Of a stretch of DNA of 64,000 bases, positions 27,260-35,506 are shown piece by piece. Made by a program: the position numbers and the translations under genes. The notes beneath the pieces were generated by a model, which had not been told where the DNA came from, did no database searches, and saw nothing but the letters and a program-made list of their open reading frames with translations. Origin of the DNA: Sphingobacterium arenae. GTDB taxonomy: Bacteria; Bacteroidota; Bacteroidia; Sphingobacteriales; Sphingobacteriaceae. How positions within the stretch are numbered: position 1 is the first letter of the stretch; each line of letters begins with the position of its first letter. Where the stretch lies: the NCBI RefSeq assembly GCF_014692505.1, contig NZ_JACNYK010000003.1, forward strand, positions 310,001 through 374,000, written 5' to 3'.

Positions 27260-27290
27260 TTGCATAATCAACTAATCTTCCTTATCTTTG
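27260..27290 (+). promoter_or_regulatory. Bacteroidota-type promoter for small RNA candidate B
   Basis: TTG (27260-27262, within TTTG), 20 bp, then TATCTTTG (27283-27290), a full match to the consensus TTG-N19-20-TAnnTTTG. No protein gene follows on this strand; the only thing downstream is a 70-nt segment ending in a terminator. Confidence 0.75.
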
Positions 27291-27295
27291 TAGTA

Positions 27296-27368
27296 TCATA
27301 ATTTAGGTTTATAATTGGTTAGTTTAGAAAGGTTTCCATTCTCCCCGTTTGGAAACCTTCTTTTTTTC
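27296..27368 (+). ncRNA. Small RNA candidate B (paralogous family)
   Basis: The predicted transcript of about 72 nt starts 6 nt after a consensus promoter. It begins ATCATAATTTAGG, continues TTTATAATTGGTTAG, and ends in an intrinsic terminator: stem AAGGTTTCCA/TGGAAACCTT (27329-27338 and 27350-27359), loop TTCTCCCCGTT, then C and seven T. The two 5' blocks are identical or nearly so to candidates C and D. It lies between tetR and the cytochrome c gene, both on the opposite strand. It has no ORF of note. Confidence 0.7.
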
Positions 27369-27388
27369 TAAGTATGTAAAATGGATTT

Positions 27389-27817
27389 TCACATCCGACA
27401 ATTTGCTAAACTATTTTTAACTTTTTCCTGCGTATACGTTTCGACGTCATTACCAAATGTAGTGGTGATATAGGTTAATATATATGCAATGTCTATATTG
27501 GTCAATTCGTTATTCCCAGGCATTTCACCTTTATAGATCTTCCCGTGAATCTTTACAGATCCTGTCATGCCGTTCTTTACGATACATGCAAGTTTTTCTC
27601 TGTTTTCTGCTAAATATGCAGAATCAGTTAACGGAGGGTAAAGCATACCCAACCCCTCGCCTTTCAATCCATGACAACTTTGACAGTGCGTGACGTAAAG
27701 TTTCTGGCCATTTACAGCGTACTGTGCGGTTTTGATACTTACGTTGGGTTGGCAGGAAAAAATAAGCATACCGATAAGTATGCTTATAGCTGTTAATGAG
27801 CATATCGTATTTCGCAT
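27389..27817 (-). CDS. Monoheme c-type cytochrome, lipoprotein
   Basis: A 142-residue exported protein. The signal peptide ends in a lipobox (LIFSC, Cys22). The heme attachment motif CQSCH lies at about residues 45-49, followed by GLKGEGLGMLYPPL and an axial Met in GEMPG near 97. It probably carries electrons at the periplasmic face of a membrane. It is the last gene of a three-gene unit with sco and a small lipoprotein, which suggests a link to cytochrome oxidase assembly or respiration. Confidence 0.9.
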   Translation of the reverse strand: MRNTICSLTAISILIGMLIFSCQPNVSIKTAQYAVNGQKLYVTHCQSCHGLKGEGLGMLYPPLTDSAYLAENREKLACIVKNGMTGSVKIHGKIYKGEMPGNNELTNIDIAYILTYITTTFGNDVETYTQEKVKNSLANCRM

Positions 27818-27823
27818 TTCTAC

Positions 27824-28468
27824 TTATTGTTCTTTTAATAAGATCTCTAAATCTTCGAAAAGCTGAGCGACTTGCTCATCGCTTGTCCCGTCATACGCAC
27901 CACGGATGCGTTTTTGCGAATCAATTAGTACGAGATAACTTTGGTGGTCATAACCACCTGGTGCACTTTCATCTTCTTTCGTATAAACCAAGTATTTATC
28001 CGCGATGCCATAGATATCCCTTTTTTCGCCTGTTACAAATTGCCATTGTTTGTTCGTAACACCTAATTTCTCTGCATACGACTTGAGTACACTCGGCGAA
28101 TCGTATTTAAAATCTATGCTGTGGGATAAAAAAGAAACCTGTTCATCATCTTTATATTTTTCATAAACCTTTAACAGGTTCCGTTGCATGGTTGGACATA
28201 TACTTGGACAGTGTGTAAAGAAGAAATTGGCTACATACACTTTATTATCGAAGTCTTTATCTGTAATTTCAACGCTATCTTGATTGATAAAAGAAAACGA
28301 CGGAATCTGGTGATAAATAGTATCTACGACTGTTTTGCCGTCTACTACGCGTTCTTCTGTGGTCCTTTCGCCAATGATGGGCAATTTCTTTTCGCTTTTT
28401 CCCGAACACGCGACAAAAAAGGAAGAAAGTGCGAGAATGCTAAGATATGTTATAAGTTGACGTCTCAT
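27824..28468 (-). CDS. SCO1/SenC-family copper chaperone
   Basis: A 214-residue protein with a thioredoxin fold and an N-terminal lipoprotein-like signal (SFFVACSG). The copper-binding motif THCPSICPT (CxxxC) lies at about residues 89-97 and the third ligand His in GGYDHQSYL near 178. Sco proteins deliver copper to or reduce the CuA site of cytochrome c oxidase. It sits between a cytochrome c gene and a small lipoprotein, with 6- and 2-bp gaps. Confidence 0.92.
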   Translation of the reverse strand: MRRQLITYLSILALSSFFVACSGKSEKKLPIIGERTTEERVVDGKTVVDTIYHQIPSFSFINQDSVEITDKDFDNKVYVANFFFTHCPSICPTMQRNLLKVYEKYKDDEQVSFLSHSIDFKYDSPSVLKSYAEKLGVTNKQWQFVTGEKRDIYGIADKYLVYTKEDESAPGGYDHQSYLVLIDSQKRIRGAYDGTSDEQVAQLFEDLEILLKEQ

Positions 28469-28470
28469 AA

Positions 28471-28908
28471 TTACTTTTTGAAAGGGGCTAATAGGCTTTC
28501 CGCTTCATACTTTACTTGTTCAAATTCTGTTTTCAATTCGGAGATACGTTTCACCTCCGTTTTTTGATAATCCACATCTGTGCTGTCCATCGCATATTCT
28601 TTCATCCACACCATCATTTTATCCGTAGCTGATTCCAGATTCGTTTTTAAAGTATGGAGTTTTTCCCGCGTGTCTGCTGTATCGAGATCTGGATCCATAC
28701 TTTTTAGTACGGAAAGGTTTTCTAGTAAAGAATCTATCAGAATCTCGTGCTTGCTGAAGACGGAGATTTGAGGCATTATCTCATCATGTATTCCAATAGC
28801 GTTTTCTCCTAGTTTTTCTGCTTCTTCGTTTTTTTCGTTTGTATTCTGGCAAGCACCAGCAAGGAATAAGCTGAGTGCTAAGGTACCTAAAGTAAGCTTT
28901 TTCATCAT
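28471..28908 (-). CDS. Small helical lipoprotein of the sco-cytochrome unit
   Basis: A 145-residue lipoprotein (LAGACQ, Cys20) followed by a charged, probably coiled-coil helical body. Met and His are moderately frequent (HDEIMPQISVFSKHEIL, MMVWMKEYAMD), as in periplasmic metal-related proteins, but no defined metal site is seen. I do not recognise the family beyond short homologues commonly found beside sco genes in Bacteroidota. First gene of the unit, with a TATATTTG box upstream. The second Met may be the true start. Confidence 0.65.
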   Translation of the reverse strand: MMKKLTLGTLALSLFLAGACQNTNEKNEEAEKLGENAIGIHDEIMPQISVFSKHEILIDSLLENLSVLKSMDPDLDTADTREKLHTLKTNLESATDKMMVWMKEYAMDSTDVDYQKTEVKRISELKTEFEQVKYEAESLLAPFKK

Positions 28909-28939
28909 GTTCGTTTTATTTTAGTGATGTTCTACACTG

Positions 28940-28947
28940 CAAATATA
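28940..28947 (-). promoter_or_regulatory. Candidate -7 box of the sco operon
   Basis: On the minus strand TATATTTG matches TAnnTTTG, 32 bp upstream of the first ATG. No TTG at the expected 20-bp spacing. Confidence 0.45.
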
Positions 28948-29040
28948 GGACTCCATCTATATTTAGAATAGATTATGATTGTTTATTTCTTGTAATAAAT
29001 GGAAAAGATTGTAAATTGTACGCTTCAACACTAAACTATT

Positions 29041-30264
29041 ATGGAAAGTAAACCTAAACCTGGTAAAGTTTGGCTACTGGTCTTGGTGGCATCGCTTGGC
29101 TATTTTGTAGATATTTATGATTTAATTATTTTTTCTATCGTCCGCGTACAATCGTTCAAAGATATTGGTATTCCGAAAGGGCAAATGCGATCGGATGGGG
29201 AGTTTGTATTGAACATGCAAATGGCAGGATTACTGCTTGGCGGAATAGTATGGGGTGTCATAGCGGATAAATTTGGACGATTGAAAGTGCTGTTCGGATC
29301 TATTTTACTGTATTCATTGGCTAACATATATAACGGCTTTGTTCAAGATGTAAACACGTATGCATGGGTTCGTTTTGTTGCAGGTATAGGTCTGGCGGGA
29401 GAGTTAGGTGCAGGTATTACATTGGTAAGCGAAAGTATGGATAAAGAAAAACGTGGGTACGGTACCATGATTGTGGCGGCATTAGGTGTGTTGGGAGCAA
29501 TTTTAGCCTATTATGTTTCCGAATGGTTTGACTGGCGGACAGCCTATTATGTCGGTGGTGGAATGGGACTTTGTCTTTTGTTATTGCGTGTCGGAACGTT
29601 TGAGTCGGGGTTGTTTAAAAAGAAAGACAACCAGAAAGCTGTAAAGGGAAGTCTGCTGATGTTATTTAACAAGAAAGAGCGTTTTCTTCGGTATTTATAT
29701 TGTCTTTGTATAGGGTTGCCTATTTGGTTTGTTGTTGGTGTTTTGGTTACGCAAGCTCCTGAAATCGGTCTCGCTTTGCAGAGCGAAACACCGTTAAGCG
29801 CGGGGAAAGGAGTGATGTTTACTTACTTAGGTATTTCATTAGGTGACGTACTTGCTGGTTTGTTGGCGCAATGGTTCAAGTCCAGAAAGAAAGTCGTCTT
29901 CATGTATCAGATATTAATTGTCTTATTCTCCGTGTGGTATTTATCCAGCACGGGATTGTCGGAAAGTAAGTTTTTGTTACTGGCGTTTCTATTGGGGATT
30001 GGAGTAGGCTATTGGGCTACGTTTGTTACGATTTCTGCCGAACAGTTTGGTACAAATCTGCGTGCAACGGTGGCGACCACAGCACCAAACTTCGTAAGGG
30101 GCGCTCTCATTCCATCGACACTTTTGTATGGCTGGTTGGTGACAAAAATGGGGATACTTTACGCAGCTATTGCAGTTACGGTTTTATTATCTGTTATTGC
30201 AATTTTCGCATTGACTAGACTGGAAGAGAGTTTTGATAAAGATCTAAACTATATGGAAGAATAG
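29041..30264 (+). CDS. MFS transporter
   Basis: A 407-residue inner-membrane protein with about twelve membrane segments. The family motif between spans 2 and 3 is GGIVWGVIADKFGRLK (about residues 62-77). A second acidic motif GELGAGITLVSESMDKEKRG lies near 123-142, as in metabolite:proton symporters related to sugar, aromatic-acid or osmolyte carriers. The substrate cannot be told. The gene stands alone, divergent from the sco operon. Confidence 0.88.
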   Translation: MESKPKPGKVWLLVLVASLGYFVDIYDLIIFSIVRVQSFKDIGIPKGQMRSDGEFVLNMQMAGLLLGGIVWGVIADKFGRLKVLFGSILLYSLANIYNGFVQDVNTYAWVRFVAGIGLAGELGAGITLVSESMDKEKRGYGTMIVAALGVLGAILAYYVSEWFDWRTAYYVGGGMGLCLLLLRVGTFESGLFKKKDNQKAVKGSLLMLFNKKERFLRYLYCLCIGLPIWFVVGVLVTQAPEIGLALQSETPLSAGKGVMFTYLGISLGDVLAGLLAQWFKSRKKVVFMYQILIVLFSVWYLSSTGLSESKFLLLAFLLGIGVGYWATFVTISAEQFGTNLRATVATTAPNFVRGALIPSTLLYGWLVTKMGILYAAIAVTVLLSVIAIFALTRLEESFDKDLNYMEE

Positions 30265-30273
30265 CACGTAAAA

Positions 30274-30441
30274 CTATCCTTTGGGACACTTCTTACAGCG
30301 TTTGCCCCGTTTATATTTTTTACAACATTTTTTAAAGACACAACAACCTAAATCGGGATTGCAGTTTATTCCCTTTTTTATTTCATCAAGAAAGTGGTTC
30401 CCATCTTCCGTGTAAAATTGTGGGTTCATTATCTTTTCCAT
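30274..30441 (-). CDS. Small basic cysteine-rich protein (unannotated-size ORF)
   Basis: A 55-residue ORF in the gap between the MFS gene and the uridine-kinase-like gene, from ATG at 30441 to TAG at 30274. The first half is acidic and normal in composition (MEKIMNPQFYTEDGNHFLDE). The second half holds seven Cys, in the order C, CC, CC, C, C (LGCCVFKKCCKKYKRGKRC), among many Lys and Arg. The pattern suggests a small metal-binding, perhaps zinc, module or nucleic-acid contact. I do not recognise a family. Composition and the absence of any other feature in the gap support it as a real gene. Confidence 0.55.
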   Translation of the reverse strand: MEKIMNPQFYTEDGNHFLDEIKKGINCNPDLGCCVFKKCCKKYKRGKRCKKCPKG

Positions 30442-30592
30442 TGCGAATACAAAGATAGTTGTTTAGATTGAATTTAAATAGTTTTCGTTAGAACAATGTT
30501 CTTTAACCGAAATGAACCCAGCATAAATTACATTTCACTGTTTTTTGTTTCTAAAGGCGTTTAAGAGCTTGCTTAGTTCAAGTTACTGCCAA

Positions 30593-31216
30593 TTATGCAG
30601 GTTTAAGTCCAGTCGAAATTTCCCGGGCTGCATCATCAATGATTTTCGGGTCATTGGCATTATTGATAATAACCAAATCGCATTTTGATTTAAATGGAAC
30701 CAAATATTGCTCATAAGCTGGGATGACATGATTTACCCATTTATATATGACATCATCGTGATCGTATCCTCTTTCGATGAGATCTCGTCGCAATCTTCTT
30801 TCCAATGCGACTGATTCTGCTGCGTCGAGGAAAATTCGATAATCCAATAGTTCATTCACTTCTTCATAATGAAAAATAAACAGTCCCTCTACAACCAGGA
30901 TCGGCGCCGGTTTGATTTCGAGCATTTTAGGGATAGTGCGTGGGTTATTGAAGGTATATTCCTTTCGATACACCGTATGTCCACTGAAAAGCTGTTTTAT
31001 ATCGTGAAAGAAAGATTTCCGGTTAATAGCGGAGGGTAAGTCGAAATTATATAAGCGATTTTCTTCTTTTGTTTTCGTGTTCGCGGGAATATAGTAGTCG
31101 TCTTGCGATATAAGTGTAATCTGATCTGGGCGGAAGTGGTCGAGAAAGCGTTTTAGAAAAAATGTTTTACCCGACCCGCTGCTACCCGCAATACCAATAA
31201 CGTATGGCTTATTCAT
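30593..31216 (-). CDS. Uridine kinase-family P-loop kinase
   Basis: A 207-residue cytosolic kinase. Walker A GSSGSGKT is at residues 11-18, the QDDYY motif near 39-43 and the sugar/nucleoside-binding segment NFDLPSAINR near 58. A lid-like ERRLRRDLIERGYD lies near 145. The layout is that of uridine kinase and phosphoribulokinase relatives, which phosphorylate uridine and cytidine. It is shorter on specificity residues than I can check, so a related nucleoside or pantothenate-type substrate is possible. It is 22 bp downstream of the LysM gene. Confidence 0.8.
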   Translation of the reverse strand: MNKPYVIGIAGSSGSGKTFFLKRFLDHFRPDQITLISQDDYYIPANTKTKEENRLYNFDLPSAINRKSFFHDIKQLFSGHTVYRKEYTFNNPRTIPKMLEIKPAPILVVEGLFIFHYEEVNELLDYRIFLDAAESVALERRLRRDLIERGYDHDDVIYKWVNHVIPAYEQYLVPFKSKCDLVIINNANDPKIIDDAAREISTGLKPA

Positions 31217-31238
31217 ATTTCTAACTTCTTAAATATAC

Positions 31239-32162
31239 CTATTGTAAAGGTACCCCATAAGCTATTTCAATCAAGAACCTTCTATCAAGTGCACCGATAT
31301 AAGCGGCAGCTGATTTTGAGAGTACGACGATGGCATCTTTTGTTTCGGCCGTATCGGTGAATTTTCCGACTACTTTGGCGTATGTAACATTTCTCGTCAT
31401 CGGATTCGTTATTTTTAAAATGGTGCCGATAGGAGCGGTTTTGTGAAGTGCTAGATTACTTTTACCATCCGTTTCTAGGTCATTAATCCATACGCCGATG
31501 CCCTTTTCTTGCTTTTCGCGAATACCATATCGATTCGCAGCAATAATTTGTTCCGGTGTTAACTCCGTTGTGGATGATGTATCAATAGCAATGGGTTGTT
31601 GGGGAACTTCCGGAGCAGGCTCGCGATAATCTGCATTCGGAATTTTTAAGGTAATACCTTCTCGGAGGGAATCTGATTGGAGATCGTTCATTTTCTTGAT
31701 CGCCTCTACCGTTGTCCCAAATCTTCTAGAAATTGCATATAAAGTTTCCTTTTTACCTACTTTATATTCCGTCAATACCTTGTTTTGTTTTTGTTCTTGC
31801 TGGCGGGATGAGGGGACTGGTTTGGGAGAAACAGTTGTCGTCAATTTTCCCTGTCGGCCGGTAGGAATTTTTATTGTATCGCCGGGCCTAAGATTCTTTT
31901 TGTTGTTCACCTCCATGATACGATTTACAGGGATTTTGTAGTGACGACTCAGTGCATAATAGGTTTCTTTTTGCTCTACGCGATGGATAATATTTATTTC
32001 GTCATTTATGATTTCCACTCCGATGGAGTCTGGCGAAAGAAATGTGGTTGCAGTTTTAATTATATGGTAATCAATGGGTTTTGCTGTCAAGAAAAAAGGG
32101 GAACATATTATTCCCACGACACCTAATTTTATGGTGGTCGAAAAAGCTTTTGTTTTTCTCAT
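31239..32162 (-). CDS. Exported double-LysM protein with RlpA-like C-terminal domain
   Basis: A 307-residue exported protein with an N-terminal signal (about residues 10-28). Two LysM modules lie at about 56-100 (VEQKETYYALSRHYKIP) and 131-175 (VGKKETLYAISRRFGTT). A C-terminal domain at about 215-305 contains LALHKTAPIGTILKITNP, KVVGKF and IVVLSKSAAAYIGA, which resembles the double-psi beta-barrel of RlpA. The catalytic-type Asp of active RlpA is not obvious. A peptidoglycan-binding role is well supported; enzymatic activity is not. Confidence 0.8.
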   Translation of the reverse strand: MRKTKAFSTTIKLGVVGIICSPFFLTAKPIDYHIIKTATTFLSPDSIGVEIINDEINIIHRVEQKETYYALSRHYKIPVNRIMEVNNKKNLRPGDTIKIPTGRQGKLTTTVSPKPVPSSRQQEQKQNKVLTEYKVGKKETLYAISRRFGTTVEAIKKMNDLQSDSLREGITLKIPNADYREPAPEVPQQPIAIDTSSTTELTPEQIIAANRYGIREKQEKGIGVWINDLETDGKSNLALHKTAPIGTILKITNPMTRNVTYAKVVGKFTDTAETKDAIVVLSKSAAAYIGALDRRFLIEIAYGVPLQ

Positions 32163-32172
32163 ATATTTACAA

Positions 32173-32919
32173 TTATACTAAATACGAAACAATTCTTCGT
32201 TTATTATACGACATTAAAAATATTTGATTTTCTATCTGAAAATACGGTTGTGGAATCATTTTCGGCATATCTGATAATAAACATACTGTCATCAATAATT
32301 TGGAGTTATTGGAGATCGAAAGGTTTAAATTATACCGTTCATTTTCTTTGATATGGTATGACCACAGTATATTATTTTCTGCGCGGCTAATCCAGGGTCG
32401 ATCTTCTATCGCTATATGTTGGAGGTAGGTGGGGAGAACACCACTATAAGGAACTGGCATTTTGATAGCTCCGCAATATTCTTTTATTATTCCCGTATCG
32501 GGGGTCTTTTTTAGTGTTTTTATATCAATATATTCCTCAAAGCCGCTTTGGAAATTACGATGTCTAACCTTTATCGTATCACGATATGTATCTATCCAAG
32601 TATATTCTTGCCAAAGACAACGGGGGGTACCGCCGCTATCTATAAATAATATACCCTCTTTCACTGGCTGCGTATCGCCTACGCGTTTTAGAATCAGCGT
32701 ATGATGTTGGATCGCCTCCAATGTCCATTCCTTCTCATCAATTTGTTTATGTTTTAACACTTCATTGCCTTCGAAATCAAAAATATAAAGTATAGCACAC
32801 GTAGATTCCGTATCTCGAAGTTCTATGGCGATTTGTTGTGTGGCCGCATCGGCTACAATTTTCCAAATTTGATAAGGAAAGTCTTTTTCAAATGTTTTAA
32901 ATGTTGTATATTTAGTCAT
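32173..32919 (-). CDS. DUF4905 family protein
   Basis: A 248-residue soluble protein without signal peptide, predicted to be mostly beta strand, with repeated units such as VLKHKQIDEKEWTLEAIQHHTLILKRV that recall a beta-propeller. It matches the DUF4905 type found in Sphingobacteriaceae. No function is known. It lies 10 bp upstream of the LysM/RlpA-like gene on the same strand, so both may act in the envelope or be co-expressed. It is divergent from the NfeD gene. Confidence 0.7.
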   Translation of the reverse strand: MTKYTTFKTFEKDFPYQIWKIVADAATQQIAIELRDTESTCAILYIFDFEGNEVLKHKQIDEKEWTLEAIQHHTLILKRVGDTQPVKEGILFIDSGGTPRCLWQEYTWIDTYRDTIKVRHRNFQSGFEEYIDIKTLKKTPDTGIIKEYCGAIKMPVPYSGVLPTYLQHIAIEDRPWISRAENNILWSYHIKENERYNLNLSISNNSKLLMTVCLLSDMPKMIPQPYFQIENQIFLMSYNKRRIVSYLV

Positions 32920-32942
32920 TACTAGAGCAAGAATATTAATTC

Positions 32943-34307
32943 ATGAAGAACAAATTTACGAAATCCTTCTTTGCTTTTCTTCTTACTTTTTTTGCTATGC
33001 TATCGTCGGCATCTGCACAAAAAATATATAAGGTCGACATCAAGGAAGATATTGGTCCAAACGCATGGCGAACGGTGAATTTGGCACATCAGAAAGCAAC
33101 CGAATTAAGTGCTGAAATGTTCTTGATAGAATTAAATACATTCGGAGGAGCTGTAAATTTTGCGGATTCTATACGTTCTAAGCTTTTAGGATCGAGTATG
33201 CAAACCATCGTGTATATTAACAACAACGCAGCTTCCGCCGGAACATTGATATCACTGGCCTCGGATAAAATTTTTATGCAAAAGGGTGGCAGTATGGGCG
33301 CGGCGAGCGTCGTAAATCAAAGTGGAGAGATTATGCCGGAAAAATACCAGTCTTATATGCGGGGGTTGATGCGCGCAACAGCCGAAGCCAAAGGACGGGA
33401 TCCTAAAATAGCAGAAGCTTTTGTAGATCCGGAAGTCTCCGTTCCGCAATTGAAGCCTGACGGGAAGCTGTTAACGTTAACTGCCTCAGAAGGAGTGAAA
33501 GCTGGAGTCGTTCAAGCCGTGGTGACAGGTGTAGGAGAAGTGTACAAACAGGTTGAAAAAGGCGATCTTGAGGTGGTGCAGCATCATATCAGTGTAGTGG
33601 ATCGCATCATTGCTTTTTTAATTAATCCGATGGTCAGTGGTTTCTTAATATTGGGTCTTATCGGTGGTATTTATTTTGAACTACAAACACCCGGAATTGG
33701 CTTCGCGTTAGTAGTCGCCGTAATATGTGGTGTGCTATTTTTCGCACCGCTATATTTGCAGGGGCTTGCAGACCATTGGGAAATCGCGATATTTATCGTA
33801 GGAGTCGCACTACTGCTGTTAGAAGTATTTGTTATACCTGGATTTGGTATAGCAGGTATATTGGGAATTATCTGTGTACTTTGCGGTCTTGCTTTTTCGA
33901 TGGTGGACAACAACTTTTTTGATTTTAAATTAGCCAAACCAGGATTATTGATGGAATCATTTTTAATTGTAACGGGTGCCATGGTGCTCTCTATTATCTT
34001 AATGGTTATTTTTGGAAAAAATATCCTGAAATCGTCTGCCTTTAGGCGATTAGTGCTCCACGACGAGCAGAAGGCCGATGTAGGGTATACCTCATCTCCA
34101 CACAAAGCAAATCTGCTTTATAAAAATGGTGTGGCCAGAACGGTTCTAAGACCAGCAGGTAAAATAGAGATTGATGGGGTATGGTACGATGCTGTTGCGC
34201 TTGATGGGTTTGTCGATGCGGGAGAGGAGATTTATGTTGAAAAACATGAAAATTACAATCTTTTCGTACGTAGACTAAAAGACAAACCGGGACAGCGTGA
34301 TGTGTGA
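32943..34307 (+). CDS. NfeD-type membrane serine protease
   Basis: A 454-residue membrane protein. It has a signal peptide (residues 1-25) and a ClpP/SppA-like protease domain at about 30-215. The likely nucleophile Ser is in NNAASAGTLIS (about residue 101), with a Lys in the following helix region. Then come four to five membrane spans (about 220-365) and a C-terminal OB-like domain of the NfeD family. Members cut membrane proteins and are linked to stomatin partners; no stomatin gene is adjacent. The stop codon lies inside a hairpin shared with the convergent rlmF. Confidence 0.88.
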   Translation: MKNKFTKSFFAFLLTFFAMLSSASAQKIYKVDIKEDIGPNAWRTVNLAHQKATELSAEMFLIELNTFGGAVNFADSIRSKLLGSSMQTIVYINNNAASAGTLISLASDKIFMQKGGSMGAASVVNQSGEIMPEKYQSYMRGLMRATAEAKGRDPKIAEAFVDPEVSVPQLKPDGKLLTLTASEGVKAGVVQAVVTGVGEVYKQVEKGDLEVVQHHISVVDRIIAFLINPMVSGFLILGLIGGIYFELQTPGIGFALVVAVICGVLFFAPLYLQGLADHWEIAIFIVGVALLLLEVFVIPGFGIAGILGIICVLCGLAFSMVDNNFFDFKLAKPGLLMESFLIVTGAMVLSIILMVIFGKNILKSSAFRRLVLHDEQKADVGYTSSPHKANLLYKNGVARTVLRPAGKIEIDGVWYDAVALDGFVDAGEEIYVEKHENYNLFVRRLKDKPGQRDV

Positions 34308-34329
34308 GGGGTGAAAATCCCCCTTACAC
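34302..34329. terminator. Hairpin between convergent genes
   Basis: Arms GTGTGAGGGG (34302-34311) and CCCCCTTACAC (34319-34329) around a short loop. It overlaps the stop codon of the NfeD gene and abuts the rlmF stop. U-tracts are weak, so terminator function is likely but unproven. Confidence 0.5.
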
Positions 34330-35234
34330 TACCATTTCCACGCTAAGATACGAATTGCCTTTTGTCCTTGTGTCGTGTTGATGATTTCAATTTTAGACGC
34401 TTTGTTGTATTCCAATACAGCGATGAGGGGTTTTAGGTTTTCTTTATTGGAAATCAAACTTGTTATCCAACCCAATTGTTTTTTGAAATGCATGCTCTCA
34501 TTAATCATATCGCGAACGAATTTTCTTTCTCCACCTTCGCACCATAATTCATTAGGATATCCACCGAAGTTCTGTATGGGAAGAATTCCCTTATTTTTGT
34601 GCAGGTTGTGGAATTTTTTACTGGTCTTTTGCCAATTTTCTTCTCTCGATTTATAAAAAGGAGGGTTGCATACAACCAAGTCAAAGTAATCGTCTTTACG
34701 CAGAATCCCCTCAAAAATATGCGTTTTATTTTCCTGTAATTGCAGGGTGATCTTTTTAGATAGCCCGCTGTTTGTTTTAATCAGTGATTTACCGTGATTT
34801 AATACCGTGATATCGATATCTGTGGCAAGGAAGCTCCAACCATATATCCGTTCCCCTAAGATCGGATATATGAGTGAAGAACCTGTTCCAATATCCAAAA
34901 CATTGATTTGCGGACCAATGGGTATCGTACCGCTATTATCAGCGGCAAGCAGATCCGCAACATAATGTATGTAGTCTGCCCTTCCTGGAATAGGAGGGCA
35001 AAGGCTATGTTTCAAAATAGACCAATTTTGAACGTTATAGTAAGCTTTCAGAAGTGCTCTGTTGAGCTCAACTACAGCTTTAGGATTAGCAAAATCGATA
35101 GATATCTTGTCAAACGCGGTTTGGATAATATGATCTTTCAATGCCGGGTTTGCCGCCTCTAGCCTGGAAAAGTCATAACCAGCATGATGTATATTTCTGG
35201 GATGCAATATATTCTTCTTCTTCTTAGAATCCAT
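34329..35234 (-). CDS. rlmF: 23S rRNA (adenine(1618)-N6)-methyltransferase
   Basis: RlmF methylates A1618 of 23S rRNA. The protein (301 residues from the chosen start) has the SAM motif LDIGTGSSLIYPIL and the N6-adenine catalytic motif NPPFY (VVCNPPFYKSREE). The N-terminal HPRNxHxxxYDF stretch is typical of the family. The ATG at 35234 is chosen. A longer frame from a TTG at 35288 would run into a palindromic repeat and adds no family sequence. Confidence 0.92.
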   Translation of the reverse strand: MDSKKKKNILHPRNIHHAGYDFSRLEAANPALKDHIIQTAFDKISIDFANPKAVVELNRALLKAYYNVQNWSILKHSLCPPIPGRADYIHYVADLLAADNSGTIPIGPQINVLDIGTGSSLIYPILGERIYGWSFLATDIDITVLNHGKSLIKTNSGLSKKITLQLQENKTHIFEGILRKDDYFDLVVCNPPFYKSREENWQKTSKKFHNLHKNKGILPIQNFGGYPNELWCEGGERKFVRDMINESMHFKKQLGWITSLISNKENLKPLIAVLEYNKASKIEIINTTQGQKAIRILAWKW

Positions 35235-35271
35235 ATACGTGTAATTTAATGCAAAGGTAGTGCTTTTATAT

Positions 35272-35410
35272 ATTCTTTTTTCCTTCAAAAAAGAATCAAA
35301 AAAATCGTCGCTTAAAAATTTTAAAGGGATGGGTAATGCTAGAAGAATATTCCTACATGTTTCAAAATTTTTGATGCGACCTTTAATGATAAAAGGGAGA
35401 TTGGTGCATT
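35272..35410 (+). repeat. Composite palindromic intergenic repeat, copy 2
   Basis: A hairpin with arms ATTCTTTTTT (35272-35281) and AAAAAAGAAT (35287-35296) is followed by an A-run and a 74-bp core (35307-35380). The core has terminal arms GTCGC/GCGAC and AAAATTTT blocks, then about 30 bp also similar to copy 1. Aligned without gaps to the minus strand of 2770-2843, about 51 of 74 core bases match by hand count. It fills the gap upstream of rlmF and of the divergent gene at 35507. Confidence 0.75.
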
Positions 35411-35506
35411 AAGCGCATGGCCATTATTTAATCCGGTCGTTGGTCAGATAATAAACCCGGAAAAGGGTATCTTTATCAGCAAATTAAAGCATAAATATTC
35501 AAGCAC

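Noticed and set aside
35229..35288. Upstream TTG start for rlmF
   Set aside because: The extra 18 codons run into the repeat hairpin at 35272-35296 and have no family sequence; the ATG at 35234 is better.
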